A stretch of 53,701 nt of DNA from CAYSEW01 sp964430245 (GCA_964430245.1 CAYSEW010000019.1:1-53701); one strand, 5' to 3'; counted from the stretch's first letter, positions 34,487-44,447 are shown. The notes: generated by a model not told the origin, from the sequence alone. Numbers and translations: made by a program.

Positions 34487-34864
34487 TTAATGATTGTTTC
34501 TAACAGAAAATACTATTCGATATCCATCGGGATCTTTTAACATAAAACCATTCCTGTTCCAATATGGATTTTGGGCTTTGATTTTATTAACTCCTTTATT
34601 AGTTAAGGTTCTTTTAATCAAATTCAACTCTTTAATGGAGTCAGCATAAAATACCATAAGATCATCTTCATCAAATTTATGATTTGCTTGAATACTTGAT
34701 TCAGTAAATTCTAAATGCCATTCTGAATTATCCTTTGAAAGGAAGATACCATTGTAATTATCATGATCATTAAATTCGCCAATTAGCTCAAAACCTAGTA
34801 CATCTATGTAGAAAGATTTAATTTTTTGAAGTTGATTGGTATGACGTGCTAATCTTAATTTCAA
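34487..34864 (-). CDS. VOC (glyoxalase/bleomycin-resistance fold) protein
   Basis: 125 aa, one VOC module pair. It begins with LARHTNQLQKIKSFYIDVLGFELI and ends with PYWNRNGFMLKDPDGYRIVF, both typical of the family. The metal ligands are likely His8 and Glu residues on the opposing strands. Cytoplasmic. Substrate unknown. Ten bases separate it from the end of the ABC permease gene. Confidence 0.85.
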   Translation of the reverse strand: MKLRLARHTNQLQKIKSFYIDVLGFELIGEFNDHDNYNGIFLSKDNSEWHLEFTESSIQANHKFDEDDLMVFYADSIKELNLIKRTLTNKGVNKIKAQNPYWNRNGFMLKDPDGYRIVFSVRNNH

Positions 34865-34873
34865 TTAAAACAA

Positions 34874-35656
34874 TTAGAGATCTCTTGATTTAAAAATAGT
34901 TCTTATAATTAGAAGATAAATAGCAATATAGATAAGGGCAATAAAAGCGTTTGACCAATCTAAAGAATAGCTAAGGTTATTAAAGCCTAAATTAAGATTA
35001 TCTATATTGTCTTTTAAAGGACTAAAAAGTAAATTATCGAATGTTTCAATGGGTAAATAGAATTTTGCATCTGAGTTATGAAAAACAGACCAATAAAGAA
35101 TAGGCTCAAGACAAAAATAATAGCCAACAAATACCCCTATTGACACTCCAGTTCTTTTAAAAATAAATACAATTAATTGAGCAAAGCTCATTACGCCTAC
35201 TAAGTAAATAAAATAACCAATTATATAGGAGAACTGTTCTCCAAAAGCAAGGTCATTTTCAGCCGTTAATCCTATCAGTAAACATAAAATAAAAATGAAA
35301 AGTGTGAGTGTGACAGCTATTATTAATATTGTTACAAATTTTAATAGAATAAATTGATCTCTGCTTAATCCATCAATGATGTGTTGTCTAGATGTTTTAA
35401 AATTAAATTCATTGCCTGAATTTAGGATAATTAATATAGCAGGAAAAAAAACTAAAAAGCTTGACATATAGGTTCCAGTCATCCAAATCATAGGAAAACT
35501 TAAAGGGTCTGAAGCTCCTAAAGCAGAAGTTGAACTTCCTAGCGATGAAGTTTGACCAACAATATAAATAGAAATTAAAGCATATATAGCTGCCATGATC
35601 CATACAGATCTATTTGCCTTAAGTTTTATAAGCTCTATTTCAATTAATTGCTTCAT
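34874..35656 (-). CDS. ABC-2-type transporter permease
   Basis: 260 aa with six hydrophobic helices (about 18-34, 58-78, 103-127, 140-165, 174-189 and 236-252). The N-terminus IELIKLKANRSVWI is typical of ABC-2 permeases. It overlaps the ATPase gene by one base (TAATG), so the two subunits are co-translated. An exporter of unknown substrate; antimicrobial peptides or lipids are common for the family. Confidence 0.88.
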   Translation of the reverse strand: MKQLIEIELIKLKANRSVWIMAAIYALISIYIVGQTSSLGSSTSALGASDPLSFPMIWMTGTYMSSFLVFFPAILIILNSGNEFNFKTSRQHIIDGLSRDQFILLKFVTILIIAVTLTLFIFILCLLIGLTAENDLAFGEQFSYIIGYFIYLVGVMSFAQLIVFIFKRTGVSIGVFVGYYFCLEPILYWSVFHNSDAKFYLPIETFDNLLFSPLKDNIDNLNLGFNNLSYSLDWSNAFIALIYIAIYLLIIRTIFKSRDL

Positions 35657-36543
35657 TAGCTTGTTGTTTCTAGGAAAAATTCTTCTAAGTTTTTTGTTCT
35701 TATTACAAAATGATTGACTATAATTCCATTTTTCACCAGGTGTTTGTTCAACTCTATAGGTTGACCAGCATCATTTAATTTTACTGTTAATTTATTATTC
35801 TCTTCTTTAATGTCTATGACAGTTGGGAAAGTTGATAAAGTCGATTTTAAATTTTCCATATTATCAGCTGATAATTCGATCATATTTTCACCACTTAATA
35901 CCTCATTGACATTGCCTTGGAAAAGTTGTTTCCCATTTTTAATTACACAAACATGTGAACAAACCTTTTCTACTTCATCTAATGCATGACTAGCTAATAG
36001 TATAGTAACACCTTCTTTTGAAATTTTTCTTATCAGCTCTCTTATTTCAACAATGCCCTGAGGATCTAGACCATTTGTTGGTTCATCTAGAACAAGTACT
36101 TTAGGATTTCCTAATAACGCTGCACCAATTGCTAATCGTTGTTTCATTCCTAATGAGAAAGTTCTGAACTTATCTGTTAATCTTTGATCTAATTCTACTA
36201 ATGATGCGACTCTTTGTATATCAGTCTCTGGAACATTTTTAATTTTTGCAGTTATTCGTAGATTGTCCCAGGCAGACATGTAATGATAAAAATTGGGGGT
36301 TTCTAATAACGATCCTATTTCTTTTCTGCTTTCAGCTATATTTTTATTATCAAACCAAGAATAGCTTCCAGATGTTTGATTAATTACACCTAATATAACC
36401 CCTAGTGTAGTAGTTTTACCACTCCCATTAGGTCCAAGTATACCATAGACACTCCCTTTTTCAACTTCTAGAGAAAGATTACTTACTGCAAATAGTGAAG
36501 GGTATTTTTTTACGAGATTAGATATACTTAATATACTTGACAT
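35656..36543 (-). CDS. ABC transporter ATP-binding protein
   Basis: 295 aa. Walker A GPNGSGKTT (37-45), signature FSLGMKQRL, Walker B VLVLDEPTNGLDP and the switch His in LLASHALDEVE are intact. The C-terminal extension (about 220-290) is the regulatory tail of ABC-2 export ATPases such as BcrA/CcmA. Pairs with the permease encoded directly downstream. Confidence 0.93.
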   Translation of the reverse strand: MSSILSISNLVKKYPSLFAVSNLSLEVEKGSVYGILGPNGSGKTTTLGVILGVINQTSGSYSWFDNKNIAESRKEIGSLLETPNFYHYMSAWDNLRITAKIKNVPETDIQRVASLVELDQRLTDKFRTFSLGMKQRLAIGAALLGNPKVLVLDEPTNGLDPQGIVEIRELIRKISKEGVTILLASHALDEVEKVCSHVCVIKNGKQLFQGNVNEVLSGENMIELSADNMENLKSTLSTFPTVIDIKEENNKLTVKLNDAGQPIELNKHLVKNGIIVNHFVIRTKNLEEFFLETTS

Positions 36544-36620
36544 TGAAGCTAAATTAATGTTTTATGAAGACAATAAATATTACATTAAAATAAATTCCAT
36601 CTTTAATAGAAAATAGAAGA

Positions 36621-37370
36621 TTATTCATTTGTTGTGTCATCTATATGAGTTTTTGTAGAGGTCTCTATTAATTTATTTAATTCTTTAAATTCTTCATCTG
36701 TAAAAAATCGCCATTCTCCTAAAGGTGTATCTAAATGGATATTCATGATCCTGATTCTTTTTAGAGTAACTACTCTATAATCTAGAAACTCACACATTCT
36801 TCTTATTTGCCTATTAAGTCCCTGAGTTAATATGATATTGAATTCAAATTTATTGAGCTGTTGAACCTTACATTTTCTAGTTATCGTATCCAAAATGGGA
36901 ATTCCATTAGCCATTCTTTTTATAAATTCATTGTCAATGGGCTTGTTTACTCTAACAAGGTATTCTTTTTCATGCTGATTTCTAGCTCTAAGTATTTTAT
37001 TGACTATGTCTCCATCACTCGTTAAAAAAATCAGCCCTTCACTAGATTTATCTAATCTGCCAATAGGGAAGATGCGCTTGGGAAAATTAATATAATCTAT
37101 GATGTTGTCTTTTTCAACCCTTGTATCTGTTGTGCATACAATTCCAATAGGTTTGTTAAAGGCAATGTATACATGGCTGTCTTTCTGGTCTGCAACAACT
37201 CTTCCATCAACTTTTACAATATCACCAGCAATAATTTTAGTTCCTAATTCAGGTACTTGATCATTAATGGTTACCCTGCCTTGCTCAATAAGCTTGTCTG
37301 CCTCTCTTCTTGAACAGTAACCTGCTTCACTCAAAAATTTGTTGATTCTTTTAGGTGTTGTATTTTCCAA
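36621..37370 (-). CDS. rluF: 23S rRNA pseudouridine synthase, RluF type
   Basis: 249 aa. An N-terminal S4 RNA-binding domain (about 8-55) with SEAGYCSRREADKLIEQGRV is followed by the RsuA/RluB/E/F catalytic domain. GRLDKSSEGL (104-113) contains the catalytic Asp107, and LNRQIRRMCEFL is the RNA-contacting helix. Length and the absence of a long C-terminal extension favour RluF (which also modifies tRNA-Tyr). The start appears to be TTG at 37370. Confidence 0.9.
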   Translation of the reverse strand: MENTTPKRINKFLSEAGYCSRREADKLIEQGRVTINDQVPELGTKIIAGDIVKVDGRVVADQKDSHVYIAFNKPIGIVCTTDTRVEKDNIIDYINFPKRIFPIGRLDKSSEGLIFLTSDGDIVNKILRARNQHEKEYLVRVNKPIDNEFIKRMANGIPILDTITRKCKVQQLNKFEFNIILTQGLNRQIRRMCEFLDYRVVTLKRIRIMNIHLDTPLGEWRFFTDEEFKELNKLIETSTKTHIDDTTNE

Positions 37371-37418
37371 TTATTACTACTTAAATTGATAGAATGAGTG
37401 TAAAATTAAGGATATAAT

Positions 37419-37805
37419 TTAAGTTATTTGAATGAAATTAATTTTCAATGACAATGAGTCAGCTGCTTTTGCCATGCAGTCTAAATAAGGAGAAATATTA
37501 GGATCCCTTTCCGTTGATCTTGTAAAAAATGCAATTTCTTTAATTCCAAATCCTCTTAATTGCTCAGCTACTTTTTCAGCATGCTCATCTACATCATCAG
37601 CTTTTAAAAGGTAGTTGTAAAAGTGGATGGGTGTTTGGGTGTTTAATAGACCATGTTTTCCTGATAAAATTAGCATAGGGATATTTTGTGAAAATGCTGT
37701 TTTGTAAATTGCAGATATTCTATTGCTTTTGTACCTTTTTATGGCAGGCAATATGTGAGATGATCTATTTTTTTTAGATGAGCAATATGTACAATAAACC
37801 AACAT
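37419..37805 (-). CDS. DUF6884-like protein
   Basis: 128 aa from the ATG at 37805; a longer reading would overlap the cytochrome c gene. YCSSKKNRSSHILPA and the LSGKHGLL motif followed by a tyrosine-rich segment match the DUF6884/YaaA-like group. The biochemical role is unknown. It lies seven bases downstream of the cytochrome c gene on the same strand. Confidence 0.7.
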   Translation of the reverse strand: MLVYCTYCSSKKNRSSHILPAIKRYKSNRISAIYKTAFSQNIPMLILSGKHGLLNTQTPIHFYNYLLKADDVDEHAEKVAEQLRGFGIKEIAFFTRSTERDPNISPYLDCMAKAADSLSLKINFIQIT

Positions 37806-37812
37806 TATAATA

Positions 37813-38394
37813 TTATCTATTAGGTGGTGGAACTGGTTCAGGAACAATATTATCTACTGGAGATATAGTTTGTAAATAAGAATAAATTGATTTTAGGTCT
37901 TCATCTGTTAAAGATTGAAAAGATTCCCATGGCATAGGAGGCAATAAAGGTCTTCCATTTTCCATCCCTTTGTGTTTTCCCTGTGTCATGGCTACTTTAA
38001 ATTGTTCAAAAGTCCAATTTCCTATACCTGTTTCGTGGGGAGTTAGGTTAGATGAAAATGAAATTCCCCATGGGCCTAGGACTGATGTAAATTCTGGATG
38101 AAATAGCACCCAATTTCCTGGAACAAAATTACTTGAGTCGTAAGCAGGTAGCTTAGCATCTGAAGGGAAACCTGAAAGGATTCGATTTTCATCAAATTCA
38201 AATCCTTTTTCATTGAATATTTTAGGTGAATGGCATATATTACAATCCATGATTGTTACCAAGTATTTACCTCTTTCAGCAGGGTCTGTCATTTGATTTG
38301 AAGATACATCATTGTCTTTCTCTTCAAGGCTGTCGCAGCTTATAATCAATTGAAAAGCCATAATTAAGTTTAAGAAAACCAATATTTTTTTCAT
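37813..38394 (-). CDS. Lipoprotein cytochrome c
   Basis: 193 aa. The lipobox ends at Cys20 (LIISC). One haem c site is present, CNICH at 51-55, and the C-terminal MPWESFQSLTDEDLKSIYSYL gives the usual distal Met and final helix. A monohaem c-type cytochrome on the periplasmic side. It follows the TonB-receptor and SRPBCC genes by 66 bases and could serve a redox step linked to them, or be independent. Confidence 0.9.
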   Translation of the reverse strand: MKKILVFLNLIMAFQLIISCDSLEEKDNDVSSNQMTDPAERGKYLVTIMDCNICHSPKIFNEKGFEFDENRILSGFPSDAKLPAYDSSNFVPGNWVLFHPEFTSVLGPWGISFSSNLTPHETGIGNWTFEQFKVAMTQGKHKGMENGRPLLPPMPWESFQSLTDEDLKSIYSYLQTISPVDNIVPEPVPPPNR

Positions 38395-38460
38395 TATAGG
38401 AGTTTCATTGTCAGTTATTAAAATAAAGGAAACAATTTTTTTAACTTGAAAATAATTTAT

Positions 38461-38892
38461 TTAAGATTTTTCAGCAAAATATTTAAAACTTTTCATGAAT
38501 TTCATTGTTTGCTTTTTAAACATACTTGGTATTAAGAAAATCATAACAGCCATCATGCCTTTTCCTCTAAAATCATTTTCAATGGTCCATTTAGTCTGAT
38601 TTTGATCAATCTCAGAAAATGAATTCTTTACTTCATTCCAAACTCCTTTTGCTTCATAAAGAAAATCAAAATTTGGTAATTCTTTTTTAAGAATGGTTTC
38701 TGTCATTTCGATATTTCTTTTTCCCATTTTGTATTTGAGGATGGACTTTGCACCTATGCTCCCAGGCTCTCCACTAAGGTGCTCAAAGCTTTGTAAGCCT
38801 TCTTGCCAATGTGTTAAATTAGCTTTGTTATCAAATAATTCAATTACTTTTTCTCTTGGAAGGTTAATTACAATTTCAGATGTGTATTTCAT
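38461..38892 (-). CDS. SRPBCC (START-like) family protein
   Basis: 143 aa. The N-terminus EIVINLPREKVIELFDNKANLTHWQEGL is the classic first strand and helix of SRPBCC proteins, and the C-terminal helix ends in KFMKSFKYFAEKS. The fold binds hydrophobic ligands. Cytoplasmic. The gene begins two bases after the TonB receptor ends, so they are co-transcribed. Ligand unknown. Confidence 0.85.
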   Translation of the reverse strand: MKYTSEIVINLPREKVIELFDNKANLTHWQEGLQSFEHLSGEPGSIGAKSILKYKMGKRNIEMTETILKKELPNFDFLYEAKGVWNEVKNSFSEIDQNQTKWTIENDFRGKGMMAVMIFLIPSMFKKQTMKFMKSFKYFAEKS

Positions 38893-38894
38893 GT

Positions 38895-41210
38895 TTATAA
38901 TTTTATTTTAAGCCCTGCATTAAAAAAGAATCCATCTAATGGGGCCCATATTTCTGTAAATTGAGGAGTTCCTATTCCGTCAACTCCCAAAAAAGGTCCA
39001 GTGGTAATGTCTCCATATGCTGTTTGTCTTGTATCTGTGAAATTCTCTGCATTGAGGAATATCACAAAATTTGCTAGGGTTCTTTCTACTACTATACCTG
39101 TTGTGAATAATGATGGAGTTTCATAACCATAGGAGCCTATTACTTGTTCGGATTTATATTCATAATCCCATCCAATTCTCCATTTATTATCTACAACAAA
39201 AAGAAGATCTCCTTTAATACTATGCTTAGGAGTTAGATTAAGGGTGGAAGATGTGCTTCCATTTTGTAAAAACGCATCTGTATAGGTGTAGCCAAAGAAC
39301 CAGGTAAATTTCCAAACAGTTAGCTTGATCTGCGTTTCGAATCCCTGACTGTTCAGTGTGCCTCCTGTATTTGTGTAGTATCCATCAAATGTAATATAAG
39401 GATCAAAGTTGTTAGGGTCCCAACCTCCCTCATCTACATGCATATTAAGTCTAATGGGATTGTCGATAAGGTTGTAGAAGAACATTTGATTGATTGTCAA
39501 TAAAACATTATCCGAACCGAATGTTGTTTGGTATTTGAGATCTAAATTTCCTCCATAGGACCTTTCTGCTTGTAAATTTTCAAAATCAATAGGTACTATT
39601 CCTCTGTAACCATAAGGTTCTGCTTCTTCATTGAAGATAGTTGGCATTCTATATCCCATTCCACCACCAAGTCGAAAGCTAAAATGGGTATTGAGCTTAT
39701 AAAGTGCGCTAATTCTTGGTAGGATAAAGGTTTCTCCATCATTCTCTGTATTTAATGTGTTGGCTAATACATAGTCAGTTCTAAGTCCAGTTTCTAAGGC
39801 GAATTTTGCAGAAACATCCCAAAGGTGATTTAGAAAAACACCATAGGTGGTGTATTGTTGATCTCTTAAAGGAATATTGAGCATAGGGTTAAGACCATCA
39901 TTTTCAGAAAATTTTTCGGATATCGCATTCAATCCAAGGGTAAGGTCATGTGCTTTTTTATTGTATTTAAAATTCAACTCACTAAAGCTATTAAGCTGTG
40001 ATCCTGCAAACCTGAATTTAACGGTAGGACGAGGATATGAGTAACCTGAATTAATGACTATATGACGATCGAACAAGCTTACGCTATTTTTAAGTGAGAT
40101 TGAGCTGTGTTTAGAAAATTGTCTTTTGGCAGAAAATTGAGTTGTATAGCGATTGCTTTTTTGCTGATCATAATACCAATTATATTGTATTATAGGTTCA
40201 AATACATTCATATCACCACCTAATCTGCTCTCCTTTGTAATAGTTGCACCTAAATACAATTCTGTTTTACTGTCTGGATAATAAAAGAGCTTTGGATTGA
40301 AATTGAATTTAGTAACTTCTGGAACATCAGAAAATCCATCATCATCAGGGTCGTAAGGGGAGTGGAGATGCATGGAAGCGAGATTGGTAAAACCAAATTT
40401 TCCGAATTTTCGGGATACAAATGAGTTGAAGTCTTTGGCGCCTATATGTGAGAAATTAATATGGAGCAGTGTTTCATCTTTGGTGGCTTTTTTTGTCAAT
40501 AAATTGATCAGTCCACCAATAGCTCCGCCTCCATATAAGGTTGAAGCAGAACCTTTGATATATTCCACTTGTCTAAGGTCGAGTGGAGGTATCTGTAATA
40601 CATCCAAGCTTCCTGAAAACCCTCCATAAAGTGGAAATCCGTCTTTCAGCATTTGAGTGTAGCGTCCATTGAGCCCTTGGATCCTTACTACAGCCCCGTT
40701 GGATGATGCAGAGGTAGTTTGTACCTGAATACCAGTACTGTGCGTGATTAAATGTGCAATTTTACTAGGTTCCATAGATGCAGCCTCATCGATCTCTTCT
40801 GTTAGCACTTCAGTTCTTGTAGGTAGATTGGCAACTGATTTATTTGCCCTTGTTGCTTCAATAATGATCTCGTCAATTTCAGTTTCAGTTGGTGTTAAGT
40901 AAATGGTGATTCTTTCCTTCTGTTTGAGTGGAAATTCAAGGTTAAGCTCATTGGTTTGATAACCAATAAATGAAATGATGAATACTTGATTGCCATCTGA
41001 AATATTTTTGAGTGTAACATGGCCTTCTAGATATGTGATGGCTCCGTTTTTAGTGTTTTTCAATAAAACATTGGCCCCAATTAAAGGTTCATTGGTTTCT
41101 TTGTCGAGAACAACAGCTTTTAGTTCATTTTGGGAGAAACAAAAATTACTGATGAAAATAAAAGATGTAAGAAATAGAAAATAAAATATAGGCTTATTTT
41201 TATTCATCAT
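38895..41210 (-). CDS. TonB-dependent outer-membrane receptor with a CarboxypepD-like N-terminal domain
   Basis: 771 aa. A signal peptide (to CFSQ at about 27), a carboxypeptidase-regulatory-like domain (about 30-107), a TonB-box-like TEIDEIIIEATR (109-121), a plug (about 125-240 with VVRIQGLNGRYTQMLKDGFP and STLYGGGAIGGLI) and a barrel ending in FFNAGLKIKL. The layout is typical of Bacteroidota receptors for metal complexes or vitamins. No SusD partner is present, so polysaccharide import is unlikely. Probable operon with the SRPBCC gene. Substrate unknown. Confidence 0.9.
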   Translation of the reverse strand: MMNKNKPIFYFLFLTSFIFISNFCFSQNELKAVVLDKETNEPLIGANVLLKNTKNGAITYLEGHVTLKNISDGNQVFIISFIGYQTNELNLEFPLKQKERITIYLTPTETEIDEIIIEATRANKSVANLPTRTEVLTEEIDEAASMEPSKIAHLITHSTGIQVQTTSASSNGAVVRIQGLNGRYTQMLKDGFPLYGGFSGSLDVLQIPPLDLRQVEYIKGSASTLYGGGAIGGLINLLTKKATKDETLLHINFSHIGAKDFNSFVSRKFGKFGFTNLASMHLHSPYDPDDDGFSDVPEVTKFNFNPKLFYYPDSKTELYLGATITKESRLGGDMNVFEPIIQYNWYYDQQKSNRYTTQFSAKRQFSKHSSISLKNSVSLFDRHIVINSGYSYPRPTVKFRFAGSQLNSFSELNFKYNKKAHDLTLGLNAISEKFSENDGLNPMLNIPLRDQQYTTYGVFLNHLWDVSAKFALETGLRTDYVLANTLNTENDGETFILPRISALYKLNTHFSFRLGGGMGYRMPTIFNEEAEPYGYRGIVPIDFENLQAERSYGGNLDLKYQTTFGSDNVLLTINQMFFYNLIDNPIRLNMHVDEGGWDPNNFDPYITFDGYYTNTGGTLNSQGFETQIKLTVWKFTWFFGYTYTDAFLQNGSTSSTLNLTPKHSIKGDLLFVVDNKWRIGWDYEYKSEQVIGSYGYETPSLFTTGIVVERTLANFVIFLNAENFTDTRQTAYGDITTGPFLGVDGIGTPQFTEIWAPLDGFFFNAGLKIKL

Positions 41211-41234
41211 TGAAATGAGGGTTTTTAAAGTAGT

Positions 41235-42524
41235 TCAAATTATATCATTAAGCAATTTACTTAGTTTTTGAGTAAGCTGGGTTCTTGAATATTTCTCTAT
41301 TGTTTGTGCTAATTTAATTTTTTGATGATAAAGTTCTAGGAGAGTGGATTTGAGTTTTTGTTTTTCATTATAATCACATACGATACCCGTATTACTTTCA
41401 TTGATGATCTGAGCAAGATCTCCATCTTTAGGCCCAATAACAAGAATAGGTCTAGATGAAGCCATGTATTCAAATACTTTTCCTGTAACAATTCCTTTTG
41501 CATTAGGAGTGTTGTTTACCATTAAAAGCAGTACATGGGATGAGGATTGTTCTTTGATTACTTGATCGTGTGGAAGATAAGCCATAAAGTTCACATATTC
41601 CGAAAGACTATTTTCTTCAATAGATTCTTTTACTGAGTAATCGATCTTGCCAATGAGCTTTAATTGTAAATGATCGGCAAATTCTTTATTTTCTTTAATT
41701 AGCTCTTTGATAGATTCCCAAAGTATAGGATGATTTCTTGATGGCGTGAATGAGCCTATATGTGCAATGGTAAACTTTTCATCCAATGTAGATTCCTTTA
41801 AATTGAAATCTTCTGGGTCATATCCATTTTCAATGATCTGTACATTGTTACTTCCCAATGCCTGAAGCTCTTTTGCTAATGTTTTTCCTACCGATAATGT
41901 TATATCTGCATTTAAGAGCACATTTTTCTCTAACTTTTTGTGTTTTTGATCCGATCTTTTGCTAAGCTTAAGGTCTTGGTAATAATCTATATTGGTCCAA
42001 GGGTCCCTGAAATCTGCAATCCATGGAATGTTGAATTTCTTTTTTAATGCTAGGGCAATTAAATGCATAGAATGCGGTGGTCCAGATGATATAATTGCAT
42101 CTACCTTGTTCTCCTTTAGGTAATTAGATAGAAATTTTACTGATGGTTTTATCCAAAATTTTCTAGCGTCTGGTATGAATAAATTTCCTCTTACCCAAAC
42201 ACTAATACTCTCTATTAATTTTGACCTTTTTTTGTTTTCAGATAGAAATCCACTGTTGATATTGTCATTTTGTTTTCGTCCAGATAGCTTTTTATACAAA
42301 CCATAAGGCTCCCAGATTGGGGTTTTAATAACTTCAATGTTCTCAGGTATTTCTTTAATTAATTGATGATCCAAAACAGGATATTCACCATTTTCAGTAG
42401 TATAGACGATAGGATCCCATCCATGTTGAGGTAAGTATTTTACAAATTTTAACCAGCGTTGAACACCAGCACCTCCACTTGGAGGCCAGTAATAGGTGAT
42501 GATCAATACTTTTTTGTTACTCAT
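41235..42524 (-). CDS. Glycosyltransferase (GT4-like, GT-B fold)
   Basis: 429 aa. The N-terminus KVLIITYYWPPSGGAGVQRW, split here into KVLIITYYWPPSG and GAGVQRW, is the acceptor-domain start of GT4 enzymes. The C-terminal domain holds FTIAHIGSFTPSRN and KVFEYMASSRPILVIGPKDGD, with the nucleotide-sugar-binding Glu. No signal peptide. Likely adds a sugar to a cell-surface glycan or lipid. Genes for polymer export are not adjacent. A weak -7-like TATCTTTA lies at 42542-42549. Confidence 0.88.
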   Translation of the reverse strand: MSNKKVLIITYYWPPSGGAGVQRWLKFVKYLPQHGWDPIVYTTENGEYPVLDHQLIKEIPENIEVIKTPIWEPYGLYKKLSGRKQNDNINSGFLSENKKRSKLIESISVWVRGNLFIPDARKFWIKPSVKFLSNYLKENKVDAIISSGPPHSMHLIALALKKKFNIPWIADFRDPWTNIDYYQDLKLSKRSDQKHKKLEKNVLLNADITLSVGKTLAKELQALGSNNVQIIENGYDPEDFNLKESTLDEKFTIAHIGSFTPSRNHPILWESIKELIKENKEFADHLQLKLIGKIDYSVKESIEENSLSEYVNFMAYLPHDQVIKEQSSSHVLLLMVNNTPNAKGIVTGKVFEYMASSRPILVIGPKDGDLAQIINESNTGIVCDYNEKQKLKSTLLELYHQKIKLAQTIEKYSRTQLTQKLSKLLNDII

Positions 42525-42586
42525 AATTGGAGGTGTTGCTCTAAAGATAGTTATCTAATTTACATGCTTTAAGAACAAACGATCAA

Positions 42587-43708
42587 TTATTTGTTTAATA
42601 TGAGTTTCTGTGTGATATTGTCAATGGTAATATAATAAATATCAGAAGCTAGGTCAGTTAAGTCCAGCTGCTGTGAATTAGAATTAATGATACCTCTTTG
42701 AACAATCTTACCAGTAATTGAGCTGATTTCATATTTAATGGCAGAAGAAAAATCATTTTCTATGGTAATAAAAGAGCTGGTTGGATTAGGGTAGATTTTG
42801 AACAAGGGAGATTTATTGATCAATTCTTCTGTAGACATTAGTCCATTAATATCATATTTAGCAAAGAATTTCCAAACCTCAATACTAGCATTAATGTCCA
42901 TATTTCCCCATACTCCTGGCCAATCATGATCACCTCCCAATACTTTAAAATGTTCGGCTGTAGTACCATTATCGCCTCCATCATATACATAATACTCAAC
43001 AGTGCTATTGTCACCTGTATTGATGTCAGGCATATTGCTAATTGTGGGTGTGGTGTTACAATTATTATAATTAACCCAATAAGACATTACATCATCTATA
43101 GATTTTGTCCATAATGGATCACCTGTATATGGTACAGTTGCATCAGCATCACCATGAATCTGTAAAATGGGAGTAGGGTGGAGTGGATTACAAGCATTGT
43201 AAGTTTGTGGTGTCATAGAGCCTGTAACTGATGCTACTGCAGCAAATTTATCACTTGATTGACATGCGAGAAGAAAGCTCATGTAGCCACCATTAGACAT
43301 TCCTGTGCTGTATACTCTGCTTGAATTAATATTGTAGGCATTGGAAATGGAGTCTAATAGAAGATTGGTAAATCCAACATCATCTATTGTACTTCCTAAA
43401 GTCCATCCACCTACATTCCAATGAGATGTTCCTTGTAATAAGGTGCCTTGTGGATGTACTACAATAAAACCTGCAGTATCTGCAATTCCTGTAAAATTGG
43501 TATAGGTCATGTTCATAGAAGCATTACTTCCATATCCATGAAAACAGAAGACCAATGGTACAGCAGTATTGCCATCATAAGAAGCTGGTACATAAAGAAA
43601 ATATTCTCTTTGAATATTATCATGCATAATAGTGCCACTAATGGTTTGTTGTGAATTAGATAAGAAGGGTAGAAAGATCAGACTAAGTAAGACGTATAGG
43701 TTTTTCAT
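42587..43708 (-). CDS. Secreted PHB-depolymerase-like esterase with a T9SS sorting domain
   Basis: 373 aa. Signal peptide to about residue 19. Alpha/beta-hydrolase domain like LpqC/poly(3-hydroxybutyrate) depolymerase, with the oxyanion HGYG (57-60), nucleophile Ser138 in GMSNG, an acid Asp in HGDADATVPY (about 187-189) and the His in GGDHDWPG (about 260). A type A T9SS domain starts near FKIYPNPTSS. Released or anchored outside the cell. Substrate may be a polyester or a feruloyl/acetyl ester; the family does not decide. Confidence 0.9.
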   Translation of the reverse strand: MKNLYVLLSLIFLPFLSNSQQTISGTIMHDNIQREYFLYVPASYDGNTAVPLVFCFHGYGSNASMNMTYTNFTGIADTAGFIVVHPQGTLLQGTSHWNVGGWTLGSTIDDVGFTNLLLDSISNAYNINSSRVYSTGMSNGGYMSFLLACQSSDKFAAVASVTGSMTPQTYNACNPLHPTPILQIHGDADATVPYTGDPLWTKSIDDVMSYWVNYNNCNTTPTISNMPDINTGDNSTVEYYVYDGGDNGTTAEHFKVLGGDHDWPGVWGNMDINASIEVWKFFAKYDINGLMSTEELINKSPLFKIYPNPTSSFITIENDFSSAIKYEISSITGKIVQRGIINSNSQQLDLTDLASDIYYITIDNITQKLILNK

Positions 43709-43794
43709 ATTATTAGTTCTAAGTAAAATACCCTAGCAAGTTATACAATTTGCTTAAGTTACTAAAGTTAGAGTTGTTAATTTGTTTTAAATTT

Positions 43795-44439
43795 TCACCA
43801 ATATCCCATAAAGTCAATGTATTTTATCTTACAATAATTTTTAAATTGTTTCCTGTTCATTCGAAATGATTGTTTTAGGTCGAACCCTTTTTTTACTTTA
43901 CTTTTTCCTTTATTGTAATGAGGAAAAGGTGTTTGTGGAACGTCTTTTTCTAGAAATGCACATAATTTATCCCATTTGTCACCTTTTGTAAAATCAATGA
44001 CCAAAAGATCATTCGGTCTGTCTTTAAAATATTCGATTACCTCCTTATTGTGATTGTTGTAAATCTTTATGGTATTAGCTTTATCGTCTTTAGGTAATCC
44101 TTTTCCCTTTCCATAGATCCATTCATGCTCGGGACTTCTTAGGTCTCCAATATGTCTATTTACACTTTTGTACCATGATTCCTCATCTCTAATGGTTAAA
44201 ATAAATTTTGACCCAGGTATCAATTCATCGAGTTCTTTATAGATCATATACCAAGGAGTGTCTTCTAGTGCATCAAAATTTTTCAGAATCCGGAGTACTT
44301 TATTGTAATTTCCTTTTAAAATTGGAATCAATGCTCTGGGACAACAATCTTTTACTTTGTAGTCCATAACCTTTAAAGCTTCTCTTAAAGAGGAAGTGCC
44401 AGTTTTCTGAAATCCTACTCCAATTATCTTTCCCTCCAT
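43795..44439 (-). CDS. Sulfotransferase family protein
   Basis: 214 aa. The PAPS 5'-phosphosulfate loop is GFQKTGTSSL (8-17) and the 3'-phosphate-binding segment is FILTIRDEESWYKSV. Length is short but within the sulfotransferase-2/uncharacterised group. No signal peptide. Presumably transfers sulfate from PAPS to a glycan or small molecule. Position between a T9SS protein and a glycosyltransferase region hints at surface glycan modification (inference). Confidence 0.82.
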   Translation of the reverse strand: MEGKIIGVGFQKTGTSSLREALKVMDYKVKDCCPRALIPILKGNYNKVLRILKNFDALEDTPWYMIYKELDELIPGSKFILTIRDEESWYKSVNRHIGDLRSPEHEWIYGKGKGLPKDDKANTIKIYNNHNKEVIEYFKDRPNDLLVIDFTKGDKWDKLCAFLEKDVPQTPFPHYNKGKSKVKKGFDLKQSFRMNRKQFKNYCKIKYIDFMGYW

Positions 44440-44447
44440 ATAGGTAA

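Noticed and set aside
40372..40629. Open frame on the plus strand within the second TonB receptor
   Set aside because: Antisense to a well-supported receptor gene with intact plug motifs.
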